Assembly (NCBI RefSeq): GCF_002214585.1
Contig: NZ_CP014862.1
Coordinates: 1,178,001-1,242,000 of the forward strand
DNA length: 64,000 bases
From: Thermococcus profundus
GTDB taxonomy: Archaea > Methanobacteriota_B > Thermococci > Thermococcales > Thermococcaceae
Direction of reading: 5' to 3'
Made by a program: the position numbers and the translations under genes. This document shows, one piece after another, positions 6,936 to 15,437 of the stretch (its first letter is position 1; the number at the start of each line of letters is the position of its first letter). The notes under the pieces were generated by a model that worked only from the letters and a program-made list of their open reading frames with translations, did no database searches and was not told where the DNA came from.

Positions 6936-8018
6936 ATGAGAAGCGAAGACGAGAAGTTCATGAGGCTCGCCCTTGAGCTGGCGAAGCGAGGAGAGGGCTG
7001 GGTGAACCCGAATCCAATGGTTGGAGCCGTTATAGTCAAGAACGGAGAGATAATAGGCGTCGGCTGGCACAGGAAGTTCGGTGAGAAGCACGCCGAGGTA
7101 AACGCCATAGAGGACGCAAAGGCCAAAGGCCACGATGTCAGAGGGGCGACGATGTACGTAACCCTAGAACCCTGCTCCCACTGGGGGAAGCAGCCGCCCT
7201 GCGCCGACAGGATAATCAGAGAGGGCTTTGAGAGAGTTGTTGTAGCAATGGAGGACCCGAACCCGCTCGTCGCTGGCCAGGGAATAGAGAAGATGAGAAA
7301 GGCAGGTATAGAGGTCGAGGTGGGGCTTTTAGAGGAGGAAGCCAGAAAGCTCAACGAGATTTTTCTCAAGTACATAACCACCAAACTGCCCTTCGTCTCG
7401 ATAAAGCTTGCCCTCACGCTCGATGGATTCATAGCCACTCAAACAGGTTCCTCCCAGTGGATAACAGGAGAAAAAGCCCGCCATAGGGTACAGAAGCTCA
7501 GGAGGAAGCACATGGCAATAATGGTAGGTTCGGGAACGGTCCTAGCCGACAACCCAAGGCTCAACTGCCGGCTTGAGAACTGCCCTGAGAAGGTTAAAGT
7601 GATCCTTGACCGGTCGGGCAGGATAGCGGACGAAGTAAGCAATGGAAGAAAGTTCCGTCTCTTCGAGGACGGGAGGGTTATTTTCTTCACAGAGATGCCA
7701 GAGAAGTTCGAGGGGATAGCCGAGGCCTACTCGATAACTGAACCAGCGGAGATTCTGAAGAAGCTCGGCGAGCTCGGGATAGACAGCGTCCTGATAGAGG
7801 GCGGCAGGATAGCCTGCGGGTTCCTGCCTTTAGCTGATAAGTTCTACCTTTTCTACGGGCCTAAGCTCTTTGGCAACGGGATAAAGCCCTTCGAGTGCCT
7901 AAAAGTCAGCGACGCCAACGAGGCCCCCCTGCTGAGAATCGAGTCAATCGAGAGGCTGGGTGAGAGCTTCCTCGTCACCGCTTATCCGGGTGATAGGAAT
8001 GTTCACGGGGATAGTTGA
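6936..8018 (+). CDS. ribD: Bifunctional riboflavin deaminase/reductase RibD
   Basis: A 360-aa enzyme for the second and third steps of riboflavin synthesis. The N-terminal deaminase has the zinc site H52-A-E54 (KHAEVNAI) with C80 and C89 (EPCSHWGKQPPCA). The C-terminal reductase (about 146-360) begins PFVSIKLALTLDGFIAT and contains GSGTVLADNPRLNCR and LIEGGRIACGF. This is the bacterial-type fusion, not the separate archaeal reductase (ArfC type) used by methanogens, which fits the bacterial-type riboflavin synthase next to it. ATG at 6936 follows the TATA element by about 25 bases, so the mRNA has almost no leader. It overlaps ribE. Confidence 0.93.
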   Translation: MRSEDEKFMRLALELAKRGEGWVNPNPMVGAVIVKNGEIIGVGWHRKFGEKHAEVNAIEDAKAKGHDVRGATMYVTLEPCSHWGKQPPCADRIIREGFERVVVAMEDPNPLVAGQGIEKMRKAGIEVEVGLLEEEARKLNEIFLKYITTKLPFVSIKLALTLDGFIATQTGSSQWITGEKARHRVQKLRRKHMAIMVGSGTVLADNPRLNCRLENCPEKVKVILDRSGRIADEVSNGRKFRLFEDGRVIFFTEMPEKFEGIAEAYSITEPAEILKKLGELGIDSVLIEGGRIACGFLPLADKFYLFYGPKLFGNGIKPFECLKVSDANEAPLLRIESIERLGESFLVTAYPGDRNVHGDS

Positions 8019-8550
8019 GGGAACCGGAAGGGCCCGCTACTCCGCTGGGAAACTCTACGTTGAGCTCCCCTTCGATGTGAAGGAAGGGGACAGCGTGGCT
8101 GTAAACGGGGCTTGCTTGACTGTTGTTTCCTTTGACGGAAAAACTGCAGTCTTCGACGTTGGTGAGGAAACCCTCGCGAGGACGAACCTGAGGGAGGCCA
8201 GGGTTGTCAACCTTGAAAGGGCCATGCCAGCCAGCGGCCGCTTCGATGGACACATAGTTACTGGCCACGTTGACGGGACGATAAGGTTCGTGACAAAGAG
8301 GAGGAGCGGAAACACGACCTGGATGGCCTTTGAGATGCCGAAGGAGAAGTGGGGGGTTGCGGAAAAGGGTTCCATAGCCCTAAACGGTGTTTCCTTAACC
8401 GTTGCGAGGGTTGAGGTAAGCCGCTTTTGGATCCAGGTCATCCCCTACACCCTTGAAAAGACGAACCTCGACCTCCTGAAGCCGGGCGAAAAGGTCAACT
8501 ACGAGATAGATGTTCTAGCGAGATATGTGAAGAGGATACTTGAGCGCTAG
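7999..8550 (+). CDS. ribE: Riboflavin synthase alpha subunit, bacterial type
   Basis: A 183-aa protein that dismutates two 6,7-dimethyl-8-ribityllumazines to riboflavin. It starts with the family signature MFTGIVEGTG and has two lumazine-binding barrels, seen as the repeated pattern VNGACLTVV and LNGVSLTVA with the paired DGHIVTGHVDG. Most archaea use an unrelated riboflavin synthase derived from lumazine synthase, so this version points to an old transfer from bacteria together with RibD and RibBA. GGTGAT lies five bases before ATG at 7999, and the start overlaps the end of ribD by 20 bases. Confidence 0.93.
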   Translation: MFTGIVEGTGRARYSAGKLYVELPFDVKEGDSVAVNGACLTVVSFDGKTAVFDVGEETLARTNLREARVVNLERAMPASGRFDGHIVTGHVDGTIRFVTKRRSGNTTWMAFEMPKEKWGVAEKGSIALNGVSLTVARVEVSRFWIQVIPYTLEKTNLDLLKPGEKVNYEIDVLARYVKRILER

Positions 8551-8560
8551 CCCGTTTTTA

Positions 8561-8606
8561 GTTCCATTTTTAGAACAAATTTTTAAAAGATGTGGAACAA
8601 ATTTGT
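8561..8606 (+). promoter_or_regulatory. Conserved riboflavin-operon promoter element, copy 2
   Basis: GTTCCATTTTTAGAACAAA, the TATA-like TTTTTAAAAG and then GGAACAAATTTGTG repeat the element before ribD. Core letters are the same and the two GAAC motifs are again 22 bases apart. It drives ribBA-ribH. The first half is also an inverted repeat (GTTC, 8 bases, GAAC). Confidence 0.65.
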
Positions 8607-8622
8607 GACAGGGGAATGAGAA

Positions 8623-9783
8623 ATGAACTGGGACTCAATCAAAAACGCAGTTCTTGAGGGAAAGCCCGTTGTTCTCATCGACGACAGAAGGGAGTTTGAG
8701 GCAGATTTGATTTATCCGGCCGAGATAGCCTCTCCGGAGGTCGTCAACTTTATGCTCTCCATGAAAGGCCTCCTCTGCCTTACGATGGACATGGACGAAG
8801 CCTTAAAGAAGGGCTTCTTCCCGCTTCCGAGCAAGGAGGGAGAGACGAACTTTCTGGTTCCAGTTGACTATAAGGAAACCTTCACGGGCATAACTGCGGA
8901 GGAAAGGGCTTTAACAGCTAGAAAGGTTGCAGAAGGGCTTGGTGTTGAGGCCTTCCGCTATCCTGGCCACCTCCACCTCCTCGGCGGGATAGGCCTCAAC
9001 AGGAGGAGGGGGCACACCGAGAGCTCCCTCGAGCTTATGGAGATACTCGGCTTCAAGAGGTACGCCCTTATCGTTGAAATTCTCGACGAGGAGGGGGACT
9101 CTCACAACAGGGAGTACGCCCTAAAACTAGCAGAGGAGCACGGTCTTCCCGTCCTCACCACAGACGACGTCTGGAAGGAGTTCGTCAAGAGGAAGCAGCT
9201 GATGAGGATTTACGCCAACGCGAGGCTACCAACTCACTATGGAGAATTCAGGATAATAGCATTCGACAACGAGCTCGACTTTAAAGAACATGTCGCCATC
9301 GTCAAGGAGCCCTACGGGGAAGTTCCGCTCGTCAGGGTTCACTCCAAGTGCCTGACCGGGGACACCCTGACGTCACTCAAGTGCGACTGCGGCAGCCAGC
9401 TCGCCAACGCCCTCAGAATGATATCGCAAGAGGGGGGAATACTCCTCTACATGGATCAGGAAGGCAGGGGGATCGGCCTGAAGGAGAAGATAAAGGCCTA
9501 CGAGCTTCAGGACAGAGGTCTAGACACAGTCGAAGCCAATAAAGCCCTAGGACATGCAGAGGACGAGAGAACCTACGAGGCGGCATTCCAGATGCTCCGC
9601 GCGCTGGGAGTCTCGAAGGTTAGGCTGATAACCAACAATCCCCGGAAGGCACAGGCCCTTGAGGAGTTTGGGATAGAGGTTGTGGAGACTGTTCCGGCCC
9701 CTGGTGAGGTCACGGAGTACAACAGGATGTATCTTAAAGTCAAGGCCGAGAAGCTCGGCCACAAGCTTCCCTTCGAGGTCTGA
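8623..9783 (+). CDS. ribBA: Bifunctional DHBP synthase / GTP cyclohydrolase II (RibBA)
   Basis: A 386-aa fusion supplying both precursors of lumazine. Residues 1 to about 190 form 3,4-dihydroxy-2-butanone-4-phosphate synthase (IDDRREFEADLIYPAE, RRRGHTESS). About 195-386 form GTP cyclohydrolase II, with the zinc-binding cysteines in HSKCLTGDTLTSLKCDCGSQL and the motif DQEGRGIGL. Archaea usually make these precursors with a separate RibB and GTP cyclohydrolase III, so the bacterial fusion again marks an acquired pathway. A GGGGAATGAGAA leader precedes the ATG. ribH follows 62 bases later. Confidence 0.94.
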   Translation: MNWDSIKNAVLEGKPVVLIDDRREFEADLIYPAEIASPEVVNFMLSMKGLLCLTMDMDEALKKGFFPLPSKEGETNFLVPVDYKETFTGITAEERALTARKVAEGLGVEAFRYPGHLHLLGGIGLNRRRGHTESSLELMEILGFKRYALIVEILDEEGDSHNREYALKLAEEHGLPVLTTDDVWKEFVKRKQLMRIYANARLPTHYGEFRIIAFDNELDFKEHVAIVKEPYGEVPLVRVHSKCLTGDTLTSLKCDCGSQLANALRMISQEGGILLYMDQEGRGIGLKEKIKAYELQDRGLDTVEANKALGHAEDERTYEAAFQMLRALGVSKVRLITNNPRKAQALEEFGIEVVETVPAPGEVTEYNRMYLKVKAEKLGHKLPFEV

Positions 9784-9845
9784 TACCCCGTTCAATTATT
9801 TGACGGCATAAATGCACAACGGAGATTTGGAGAGGGGTGAACGGT

Positions 9846-10310
9846 ATGGACGTTCGGATCGTTGAAGGAGAATTTAAGGGTGAAGGGGTAAAGATCGGCA
9901 TTGTCGTCGCCAGGTTTAACGATCTCCTGACTGACGAGCTCCTCAGCGGCGCACTCGACTGTTTCGAGAGGCACGGAGTTGAGGAGGTTGATGTCGTAAA
10001 GGTGCCCGGAAGTTTCGAGATACCGCTTGTTGCCAAAAAGCTCGCCGAGAGCGGAAAGTACGACGCGGTTCTCACGCTGGGAGCAGTCGTCAGGGGAGAA
10101 ACGAAGCACTTCGATCTGGTTGCCAACGAGGTCGCCAAGGGAGTCGCCAGTGTCTCCCTCCAGAGCGGAGTTCCTGTTATCTTCGGCGTAATAACAGTCG
10201 AGGACGAGCTTCAGGGCTTCAACAGGGCTGGAGTTAAGAGCAACAAGGGCTTCGAGTACGCGATGGCCGCTTTGGAGATGGCAAACCTGATGAGGAAATT
10301 GAAAGGATAA
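9846..10310 (+). CDS. ribH: 6,7-dimethyl-8-ribityllumazine synthase
   Basis: A 154-aa enzyme joining 5-amino-6-ribitylaminouracil with dihydroxybutanone phosphate. Family marks are [16 protein letters not shown] at the start, [28 protein letters not shown] (catalytic His) and [14 protein letters not shown]. It usually assembles as a pentamer or a 60-mer shell. ATG at 9846 follows GGGGTGA with five bases between; an earlier in-frame GTG overlaps that site. Last gene of the ribBA-ribH transcript, with a CCCCTTTT terminator-like run after the stop. Confidence 0.93.
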   Translation: MDVRIVEGEFKGEGVKIGIVVARFNDLLTDELLSGALDCFERHGVEEVDVVKVPGSFEIPLVAKKLAESGKYDAVLTLGAVVRGETKHFDLVANEVAKGVASVSLQSGVPVIFGVITVEDELQGFNRAGVKSNKGFEYAMAALEMANLMRKLKG

Positions 10311-10440
10311 GCCCCCTTTTCGGCAGAATGACGGAAATGCCTCTCCAAAGTTTCCATTTTTCATCGCTTTTCTGAAATCTCTTCGGAAAAAGATATAAGC
10401 CCCCTCGAGTTCTTCCGCCGACACACTTGGGGTGTCGACC
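10311..10440 (+). promoter_or_regulatory. Spacer with terminator run and symporter promoter
   Basis: The spacer starts with GCCCCCTTTT just after ribH. Toward its end GGAAAAAGATATAAGC (about 10385-10400) is a clear BRE/TATA pair, placing the transcript start near 10425, with GGGGTG before the ATG at 10441. I see no small RNA here. Confidence 0.5.
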
Positions 10441-11884
10441 ATGGACGTGATATGGACGACAATAGGGATTTACATGGTAGCGATGCTAGGGGTTTCAGCG
10501 TACGCGCGGAAGTACGTCAAGACCTCGGCCGACTTCCTCCTTGCTGGAAGGAGGCTGGGACTGGGACTTACGGTGGGTACCCTCGCAGCCACCCACTATG
10601 GTGGTGGCTTTCATCCTGGGCGGAGCTAGCTGGGGAGCGACCTACGGGTTAGGCGGCATCTGGTACGGCTTCGCCTGCGGTCTCGGGCTTCTGATTCTCG
10701 GACTGACCCTTGCGCGGCCAATGCGCCTTCTCGCCCGCTACACTGTCCCCGAAGTCCTTGAGATGCGCTACAAGAGCAAAGCGATCCGCCTGCTCGCGGC
10801 GACGCTGTCTCTGCTGGCGCTCGTTGGCATTCTAGGGGCGCAGGTATGGGCAGCTTCGGCGGTCTTCGAGGCGATAGGCCTTCCTGGAACTGCGGGGGCG
10901 GTGTTCGCGACGCTCGTGTTCATAGCCTACACCGCACTCTCGGGACTGTGGGCGGTGGCCTTAACGGACTTCATCCAGATCATAATCGGGAGCATAGGAA
11001 TACTCGTGGCGGTAATCCTGGGCCTGATTAAGGTCGGGGGCGTCTCGGGACTGAAGAGGGCACTGGACGGGATAAGCGGACTCCCGCAGCCGGCGGGACA
11101 GTACTTCAGCTTCACCTCGCTCGGCCCGTCACTGCTGGCACTGACGCTGATAGCGACGGTCATGTACACCCTCATCGGCCAGGACTTTTACCAGAGGCTC
11201 TTCGCGGCGAAAGACGAGAGGACGGCCAGGAAAGGCGCGGTGTACGCGGGAATCCTGCTCATGGCACTCTCAGTGCTCCCTGCCCTCGCGGGGATGCTGG
11301 CCATAGCCCTTTCCGGCAACCCCGGGACGGTGATAGACTCGCCGAAGACGGCAGTCCCGATGCTGGTCATTTCGGTCTTCGGCGGCACCGTGGGAGCGAT
11401 ATTCGTGGCGGCGGTACTTGCGGCCATTATGAGCACCGCGGACTCGCTGCTCTCAGCGGCGACCTCGCACATAGTCAAGGACTTCTACGAGGGGCTGGTA
11501 GGAAAAGCCGGCGACGAGAAGAAGCTCCTGAGGCTCTCGATGCTCACCACGATAGTGGTCGGGCTGCTGTCGCTGGGGGCGGCACTGGCGATCCAGGGGA
11601 TTGTGGAGCTCCTCATATACTCCTACGACGTCTACACCTCCGGCGTCTTCGTCCCGCTGGTGCTCGGCCTCTACTGGAAGAGGGTAACCAAGGAAGGGGC
11701 TTTGGCAGGAATGGTCGCCGGGTCTCTGGTGGCGGTGCTCGGAGCGGCGGGAGTCCTGAACTTCCCGTACTGGGAGTACATCTACGTGAGCGGGGCGGTT
11801 GTTTCTGCCCTCGTTATGGTGGCCGTCAGCGTCATGACTGAGGTCGAAGAAATCGACGAGGAGCTTGAAGCGGCATTTGGTTAG
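10441..11884 (+). pseudogene. Sodium:solute symporter (SSS family) with +1 frameshift
   Basis: Two frames together make one symporter of about 480 aa. The first 57 residues (MDVIWTTIGIYMVAMLG to ATHYGGGF) are in one frame, the rest (ILGGASWGATYGLGGIWYG onward) in another. One extra C at about 10612, in GGCTTTCATC, separates them; without it the read is GGGFILGG as expected for the family. About 12 membrane helices follow, with the usual SSS features (GLWAVALTDFIQ, STADSLLSAATSHIVKDFY). Substrate unknown. The rest of the gene is undamaged and G+C-rich like the host, so the mutation is very recent or a sequencing error. Confidence 0.85.
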
Positions 11885-12475
11885 CTACTCAGCCGTTCCA
11901 AGCTCCCATTCCTCTTTCCTTTCCACCACACCAATCGCCAGCACCCTGTTCTCAAAGGGAAGTCTCATAGCCCTCTCCGCCAGCTCCCTGGCCGTTGAGA
12001 AGCTCATCTCTACCTCCTGAAAGCCGTCAACGTTGTAGGTCGCCGTCAGGAAAGCTTTTCCTTCTTCGAGCTCAATCTCCCTCACCCAGAACTCTTCCCT
12101 GCCGGCAAAGCCCAGCCATCCCCTTCTTTCCCCGCGCTGGATTATCCCAGCTATCCTCGGAGTGTTGTAGCTATCTCTCTCGTAGTCAAGCGCATCCAGG
12201 ACGTGAACGAGGGCCTTCCTCGGCCTCTCCCACTCGAGGGCCTGAGCGATAAAGTCCGTGTGGAGGCCGTTGGTGACGACCGCGTACTCTCTCGTCAGCC
12301 TTACAACGGGGTAGCTTACGTAGGGGTTATCAGTCTCGGTCTGGTTGATTATGTAGGCGGCATTCCCCTTCCTCGCGGCTTTTCTGTTCGGGAAGGAGCG
12401 GGAGCAGAGGAGGTAGAAGGCGAAGGGTTTCCCCATGTTCAGCCCTATTCCGAGCGTTCTCCCCACGTACCTCAA
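11885..12475 (-). CDS. purO: Archaeal IMP cyclohydrolase PurO
   Basis: A 196-aa enzyme that closes FAICAR to IMP, the last step of purine synthesis in archaea that lack bacterial PurH. It shows the family N-terminus RYVGRTLGIGLN, then YIINQTETDNPYVSYPVVR and NTPRIAGII. The likely start is TTG at 12475, which overlaps the PurP stop codon (CTTGA), so translation is coupled. Last gene of the thiC-purC-purP-purO operon. It ends close to the convergent symporter gene with almost no spacer. Confidence 0.9.
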   Translation of the reverse strand: MRYVGRTLGIGLNMGKPFAFYLLCSRSFPNRKAARKGNAAYIINQTETDNPYVSYPVVRLTREYAVVTNGLHTDFIAQALEWERPRKALVHVLDALDYERDSYNTPRIAGIIQRGERRGWLGFAGREEFWVREIELEEGKAFLTATYNVDGFQEVEMSFSTARELAERAMRLPFENRVLAIGVVERKEEWELGTAE

Positions 12476-13404
12476 GTTACCACCTCCCCAAGCCTGTCCT
12501 CCTCTTCGGCAAGCCTGAGCTCCCTCGCAATCCTTCGCCCCATGCTGAGCCTCTCGCCCCAGTAAAGCTCCGAGTACCAGTGGTCGGCGTTGCTTCCACC
12601 GTCTATGCGGGAGGCTATACCTATCGCCCTGAAAGAGCCGTCGTAGGCGAAATGGAGGGCGAACGGACCGATAACTCCCGACGGTTCAAGCTCCCTCATG
12701 GCCTCGACGAAGGCCGTTCCGTAGTCGTAGAGCTTCGGAAGTAGCGACTCTCTAAGGGCTACCGCCCTGTTGCCGGATATCGTGTAGGGAAGAGGCTTCA
12801 CCGGCCAGCGGGCGTTTCCGTCCGCTATTAAAACTCTCTCGTCAACGCCGAGGAGCTCAAGCCTCTCCAGGATGGGCGAGTAGAAGAAGTGGACGTAGAG
12901 ATAAACGCCCGGAATGAAGCGCTCGATTCTGTAGGGTTCTTCAAGCGTTGAAATTCTCTCCTCAAGCTCGCTTCCCCTAGCTATAAAGTGGCCGCTCCCT
13001 CCCCTAGGTCCCTCGATTCTGACGAAGTAAAGTTCGTCCGACTTAACCTCCTCCAGCTCAACAACCTCTACCCTTGGAATACCAGCTCTGTCAAGGGCCC
13101 TATCCTGAAGCTCAAAGGTCGTCTCCCACTTGAGGAAGTGCCTGTTGCCAAAGAACTTCGCTTTGGCCTTTTCTATCGCCTCCAGGCCGAGGTAAGCAAC
13201 GAAGGAGCCGTGAGGAACAACGATGCCATCGTCGTTCAGGATGGCGCTCATGTCCTCTGTAACTACGAGATCATCAACAATCGGAAGTGAAGAGTAGAAA
13301 GCCCTTCTCTTGGGAGAAACGTAGAGCCTCGTCTTAAATCCTTCTTTCTTCGCCCCCAGGAGTATCTGAAGCGAGGAGTGGGAAGCTATGGTCGAGACTA
13401 TCAC
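12472..13404 (-). CDS. purP: FAICAR synthetase PurP (formate-dependent)
   Basis: A 310-aa ATP-grasp ligase formylating AICAR with formate and ATP, replacing the folate-dependent bacterial step. Visible are the N-terminal IVSTIASHSSLQILLGAKKEGFKT, the grasp region RFIPGVYLYVHFFYS, and the C-terminal GPFALHFAYD...FRAIGIASRIDGGSNADHWYS. It overlaps purC by four bases and purO by four. Thermococcales often have two PurP paralogues, one with weaker activity; which one this is cannot be told without comparison. Confidence 0.9.
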   Translation of the reverse strand: MIVSTIASHSSLQILLGAKKEGFKTRLYVSPKRRAFYSSLPIVDDLVVTEDMSAILNDDGIVVPHGSFVAYLGLEAIEKAKAKFFGNRHFLKWETTFELQDRALDRAGIPRVEVVELEEVKSDELYFVRIEGPRGGSGHFIARGSELEERISTLEEPYRIERFIPGVYLYVHFFYSPILERLELLGVDERVLIADGNARWPVKPLPYTISGNRAVALRESLLPKLYDYGTAFVEAMRELEPSGVIGPFALHFAYDGSFRAIGIASRIDGGSNADHWYSELYWGERLSMGRRIARELRLAEEEDRLGEVVT

Positions 13405-14060
13405 GCTATCACCTCCCTAAGCTCCTCTTGGCTCAGGAGCTTTCCATCTTTCATAACACGCATCGTGTCGCCGCTCAGTTCGTCTATTAGGATAAGCTCA
13501 CCGTTTCTCCGGCCGAACTCCAGCTTGAAATCAACGAGCTGGAGGCCTTTAGAAGAGAAAAAGCTCCTCAGGATCTCGGCGACCTTAAGCGTTGTCTCCT
13601 TCATCTCCTTGACTTCCTCTTTCCCTGCTATCCCCAGCTTTACTGTGGCTTCCTCTGTTATCAGCGGGTCCTTGAGGGAGTCGTCCTTCAGGGTGAACTC
13701 CACTATCCCGAGCGGCTTCAGCTCCTCCACCCAGCCCCTGTATCTCCTCAGGAAGCTCCCGTAGGCTAATTCGCGGTAGATGACCTCGAGCGGTATCCTC
13801 TCCGCTCTCAGGAAGCGCGCCCTCCTCCCGCCAATCCGCTCAACGAAGTGCGTCTTTATCCCCTTCTTCTCAAGCAAGCCGAAGAAGAACTCGGTTTCAT
13901 CGAGGACTGCACTTCCCTTGCCCTTTCTCTCGCCCACAACCTCGTTGCCGCCGGTGTCCTCCCTTCCTCCCTCACCGAGTATCGAGTCCTTGAAGTAGAA
14001 GACGAGGTAAGGGCCGTCCTCGTACACATCCTTAGTCTTTCCGCGGTAGATGGGCCTCAC
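13401..14060 (-). CDS. purC: SAICAR synthetase PurC
   Basis: A 219-aa enzyme joining CAIR and aspartate. Family features are the N-terminal YRGKTKDVYE, then FLRAERIPLEVIYRELAYGSFLRRY, LVDFKLEFG and LILIDELSGDTMRV. It overlaps the 3' end of thiC and the 5' end of purP by four bases each, so the four genes form one translationally coupled operon. PurB and the earlier purine genes are not in the window. Confidence 0.93.
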   Translation of the reverse strand: MRPIYRGKTKDVYEDGPYLVFYFKDSILGEGGREDTGGNEVVGERKGKGSAVLDETEFFFGLLEKKGIKTHFVERIGGRRARFLRAERIPLEVIYRELAYGSFLRRYRGWVEELKPLGIVEFTLKDDSLKDPLITEEATVKLGIAGKEEVKEMKETTLKVAEILRSFFSSKGLQLVDFKLEFGRRNGELILIDELSGDTMRVMKDGKLLSQEELREVIA

Positions 14061-15343
14061 TCCCGCTCACCCGCGAGCATGTCGTTGATGAGCTTTATCG
14101 CGCAGAGGTCGCCGCACATCGAGCAGGCCTCGGTCTTAGTCGGCCTCTCCTTCCTTATCTCGATGAACCGCTCCTTGTCCATTGAGAGCTCGTACTGCCT
14201 GGCCCAGTTGAGCTTCCCCCTCGCCAGCGCCATAAGGTAGTCCTTCCTGAAGTCGGCCTCGAAGCGGGTTAGATTGACCGCGTGGGCCGCTATCTTCGCC
14301 GCTATTACGCCCTGCCTAACGTGCTCCACATCTGGAAGGCCGAGGTGTTCAGCAGGAGTCACGTAGCAGAGGAAGTCAGCTCCGTTGAGGGCCGCTATTG
14401 CCCCACCTATCGCGGCCGTTATGTGATCGTAGCCAGGGAAGATGTCAGTAACTATCGGCCCGAGCACGTAGAAGGGCGCGTTGTCCGTTGCAACTTTAGC
14501 CAGCTTTACCTGGGCCGCTATCTGATCTATGGGGACGTGGCCCGGCCCTTCGACCATCGTCTGGACTCCAGCCTCTCTAGCTCTCCTCACGAGCCTTCCG
14601 AGGGTGTAAAGTTCGGCCATCTGGAGCTCGTCTCCAGCGTCAGGAAGGCCACCGGGCCTAAGTCCGTCGCCAAGGCTCAGAACAACATCGTACTCCTTGG
14701 CCAGCTCAAGAAGGTAGTCGTAGTCCTTGTAAAACGGGTTTTCCTCGCCCCAGTGGAGTATCCAAGCGGCCAAAAAAGTCCCACCGCGCGAGACCATACC
14801 GACGGTTCTCTTAGTTCTCTTCATCTTCTCGACGACCTCTTTTGTAACGCCGACGTGGATGGTCGTGTAGTCCACTCCGTCCCTGAAGTGCTTCTCAACG
14901 GCCTTCCACATGTCCTCCTCGGTCATCTCTATGATGGCCTTGCCTTTAGCGAGCATCTCCTCCGCGGCCTGGTAGATGGGGACGGTACCAATGGGAACAT
15001 CAACGGCGTGCATTATGGTCCTCCTTATCTCGTCGAGGTCGCCTCCTGTGGAGAGGTCCATTATCGTGTCGGCGCCGTATTTCACAGCTACCTTTGCCTT
15101 CTCTATCTCGGCCTTAACGTCAACGATGTCCCTCGAGGTGCCTATGTTCGCGTTCACCTTAACCCTAACTCCTTTACCCACTGCCACGGGCTTAACCCAG
15201 TCGTGGCGGACGTTGCGGAAGATGACGGTGTGGCCTTTAGCGACGTTCCTCCTCAGCTTCTCAGCGTCGATTCCCTCCCTCTCAGATATGAACTCCATTT
15301 CCTCCGTTATGATTCCCTTTCTGGCTTCCTCAAGCTGGGTCAT
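14057..15343 (-). CDS. thiC: Phosphomethylpyrimidine synthase ThiC
   Basis: A 428-aa radical SAM enzyme rearranging 5-aminoimidazole ribotide (AIR) to the thiamine pyrimidine HMP-P. The C-terminal 4Fe-4S motif is CSMCGDLCAIK; other family blocks are VNANIGTSRD, ADTIMDLSTGGD, MVEGPGHVP and GPIVTDIFPGYDHI. The start is ATG at 15343, four bases after GGTGAT. It heads an operon with purC, purP and purO, which is notable because AIR is the branch point between thiamine and purines. Confidence 0.94.
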   Translation of the reverse strand: MTQLEEARKGIITEEMEFISEREGIDAEKLRRNVAKGHTVIFRNVRHDWVKPVAVGKGVRVKVNANIGTSRDIVDVKAEIEKAKVAVKYGADTIMDLSTGGDLDEIRRTIMHAVDVPIGTVPIYQAAEEMLAKGKAIIEMTEEDMWKAVEKHFRDGVDYTTIHVGVTKEVVEKMKRTKRTVGMVSRGGTFLAAWILHWGEENPFYKDYDYLLELAKEYDVVLSLGDGLRPGGLPDAGDELQMAELYTLGRLVRRAREAGVQTMVEGPGHVPIDQIAAQVKLAKVATDNAPFYVLGPIVTDIFPGYDHITAAIGGAIAALNGADFLCYVTPAEHLGLPDVEHVRQGVIAAKIAAHAVNLTRFEADFRKDYLMALARGKLNWARQYELSMDKERFIEIRKERPTKTEACSMCGDLCAIKLINDMLAGERE

Positions 15344-15354
15344 GTCCATCACCC

Positions 15355-15428
15355 GGTTTTAAAACCAGTTTATAACAAAGTTTTTAAATTTCAAAACTTA
15401 GTTTTGAGTGCGGTTTAAAAGGTTTTAG
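15355..15428. promoter_or_regulatory. Divergent thiC / thi4 promoter with operator-like repeats
   Basis: Between the two divergent thiamine genes are three repeats. A perfect 12-base palindrome GGTTTTAAAACC at 15355-15366 lies between the thiC TATA (GTTATAAAC) and its start. An inverted repeat CAAAAC TTA GTTTTG lies at 15392-15406. A related GGTTTAAAAGGTTTT at 15412-15426 sits just before thi4. The thi4 TATA is probably TTTTTAAATTTC. The archaeal thiamine regulator ThiR (HTH-ThiN) is known to bind in front of such genes; its use here is inferred. No TPP riboswitch structure is visible. Confidence 0.55.
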
Positions 15429-15437
15429 GTGGTGGTC

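Noticed and set aside
8551-8622. FMN riboswitch in front of ribBA
   Set aside because: The spacer is about 70 bases, A+T-rich and explained by a TATA promoter; no multi-stem RFN core is visible.
10311-10390. Box C/D guide RNA in the ribH-symporter spacer
   Set aside because: AATGACG and CTGA-like words occur but not in the required RTGATGA...CTGA order and spacing with an internal C'/D' pair.
15353-15437. TPP riboswitch in front of thiC or thi4
   Set aside because: The leaders are too short, and neither CTGAGA nor the other conserved TPP-riboswitch core is present.
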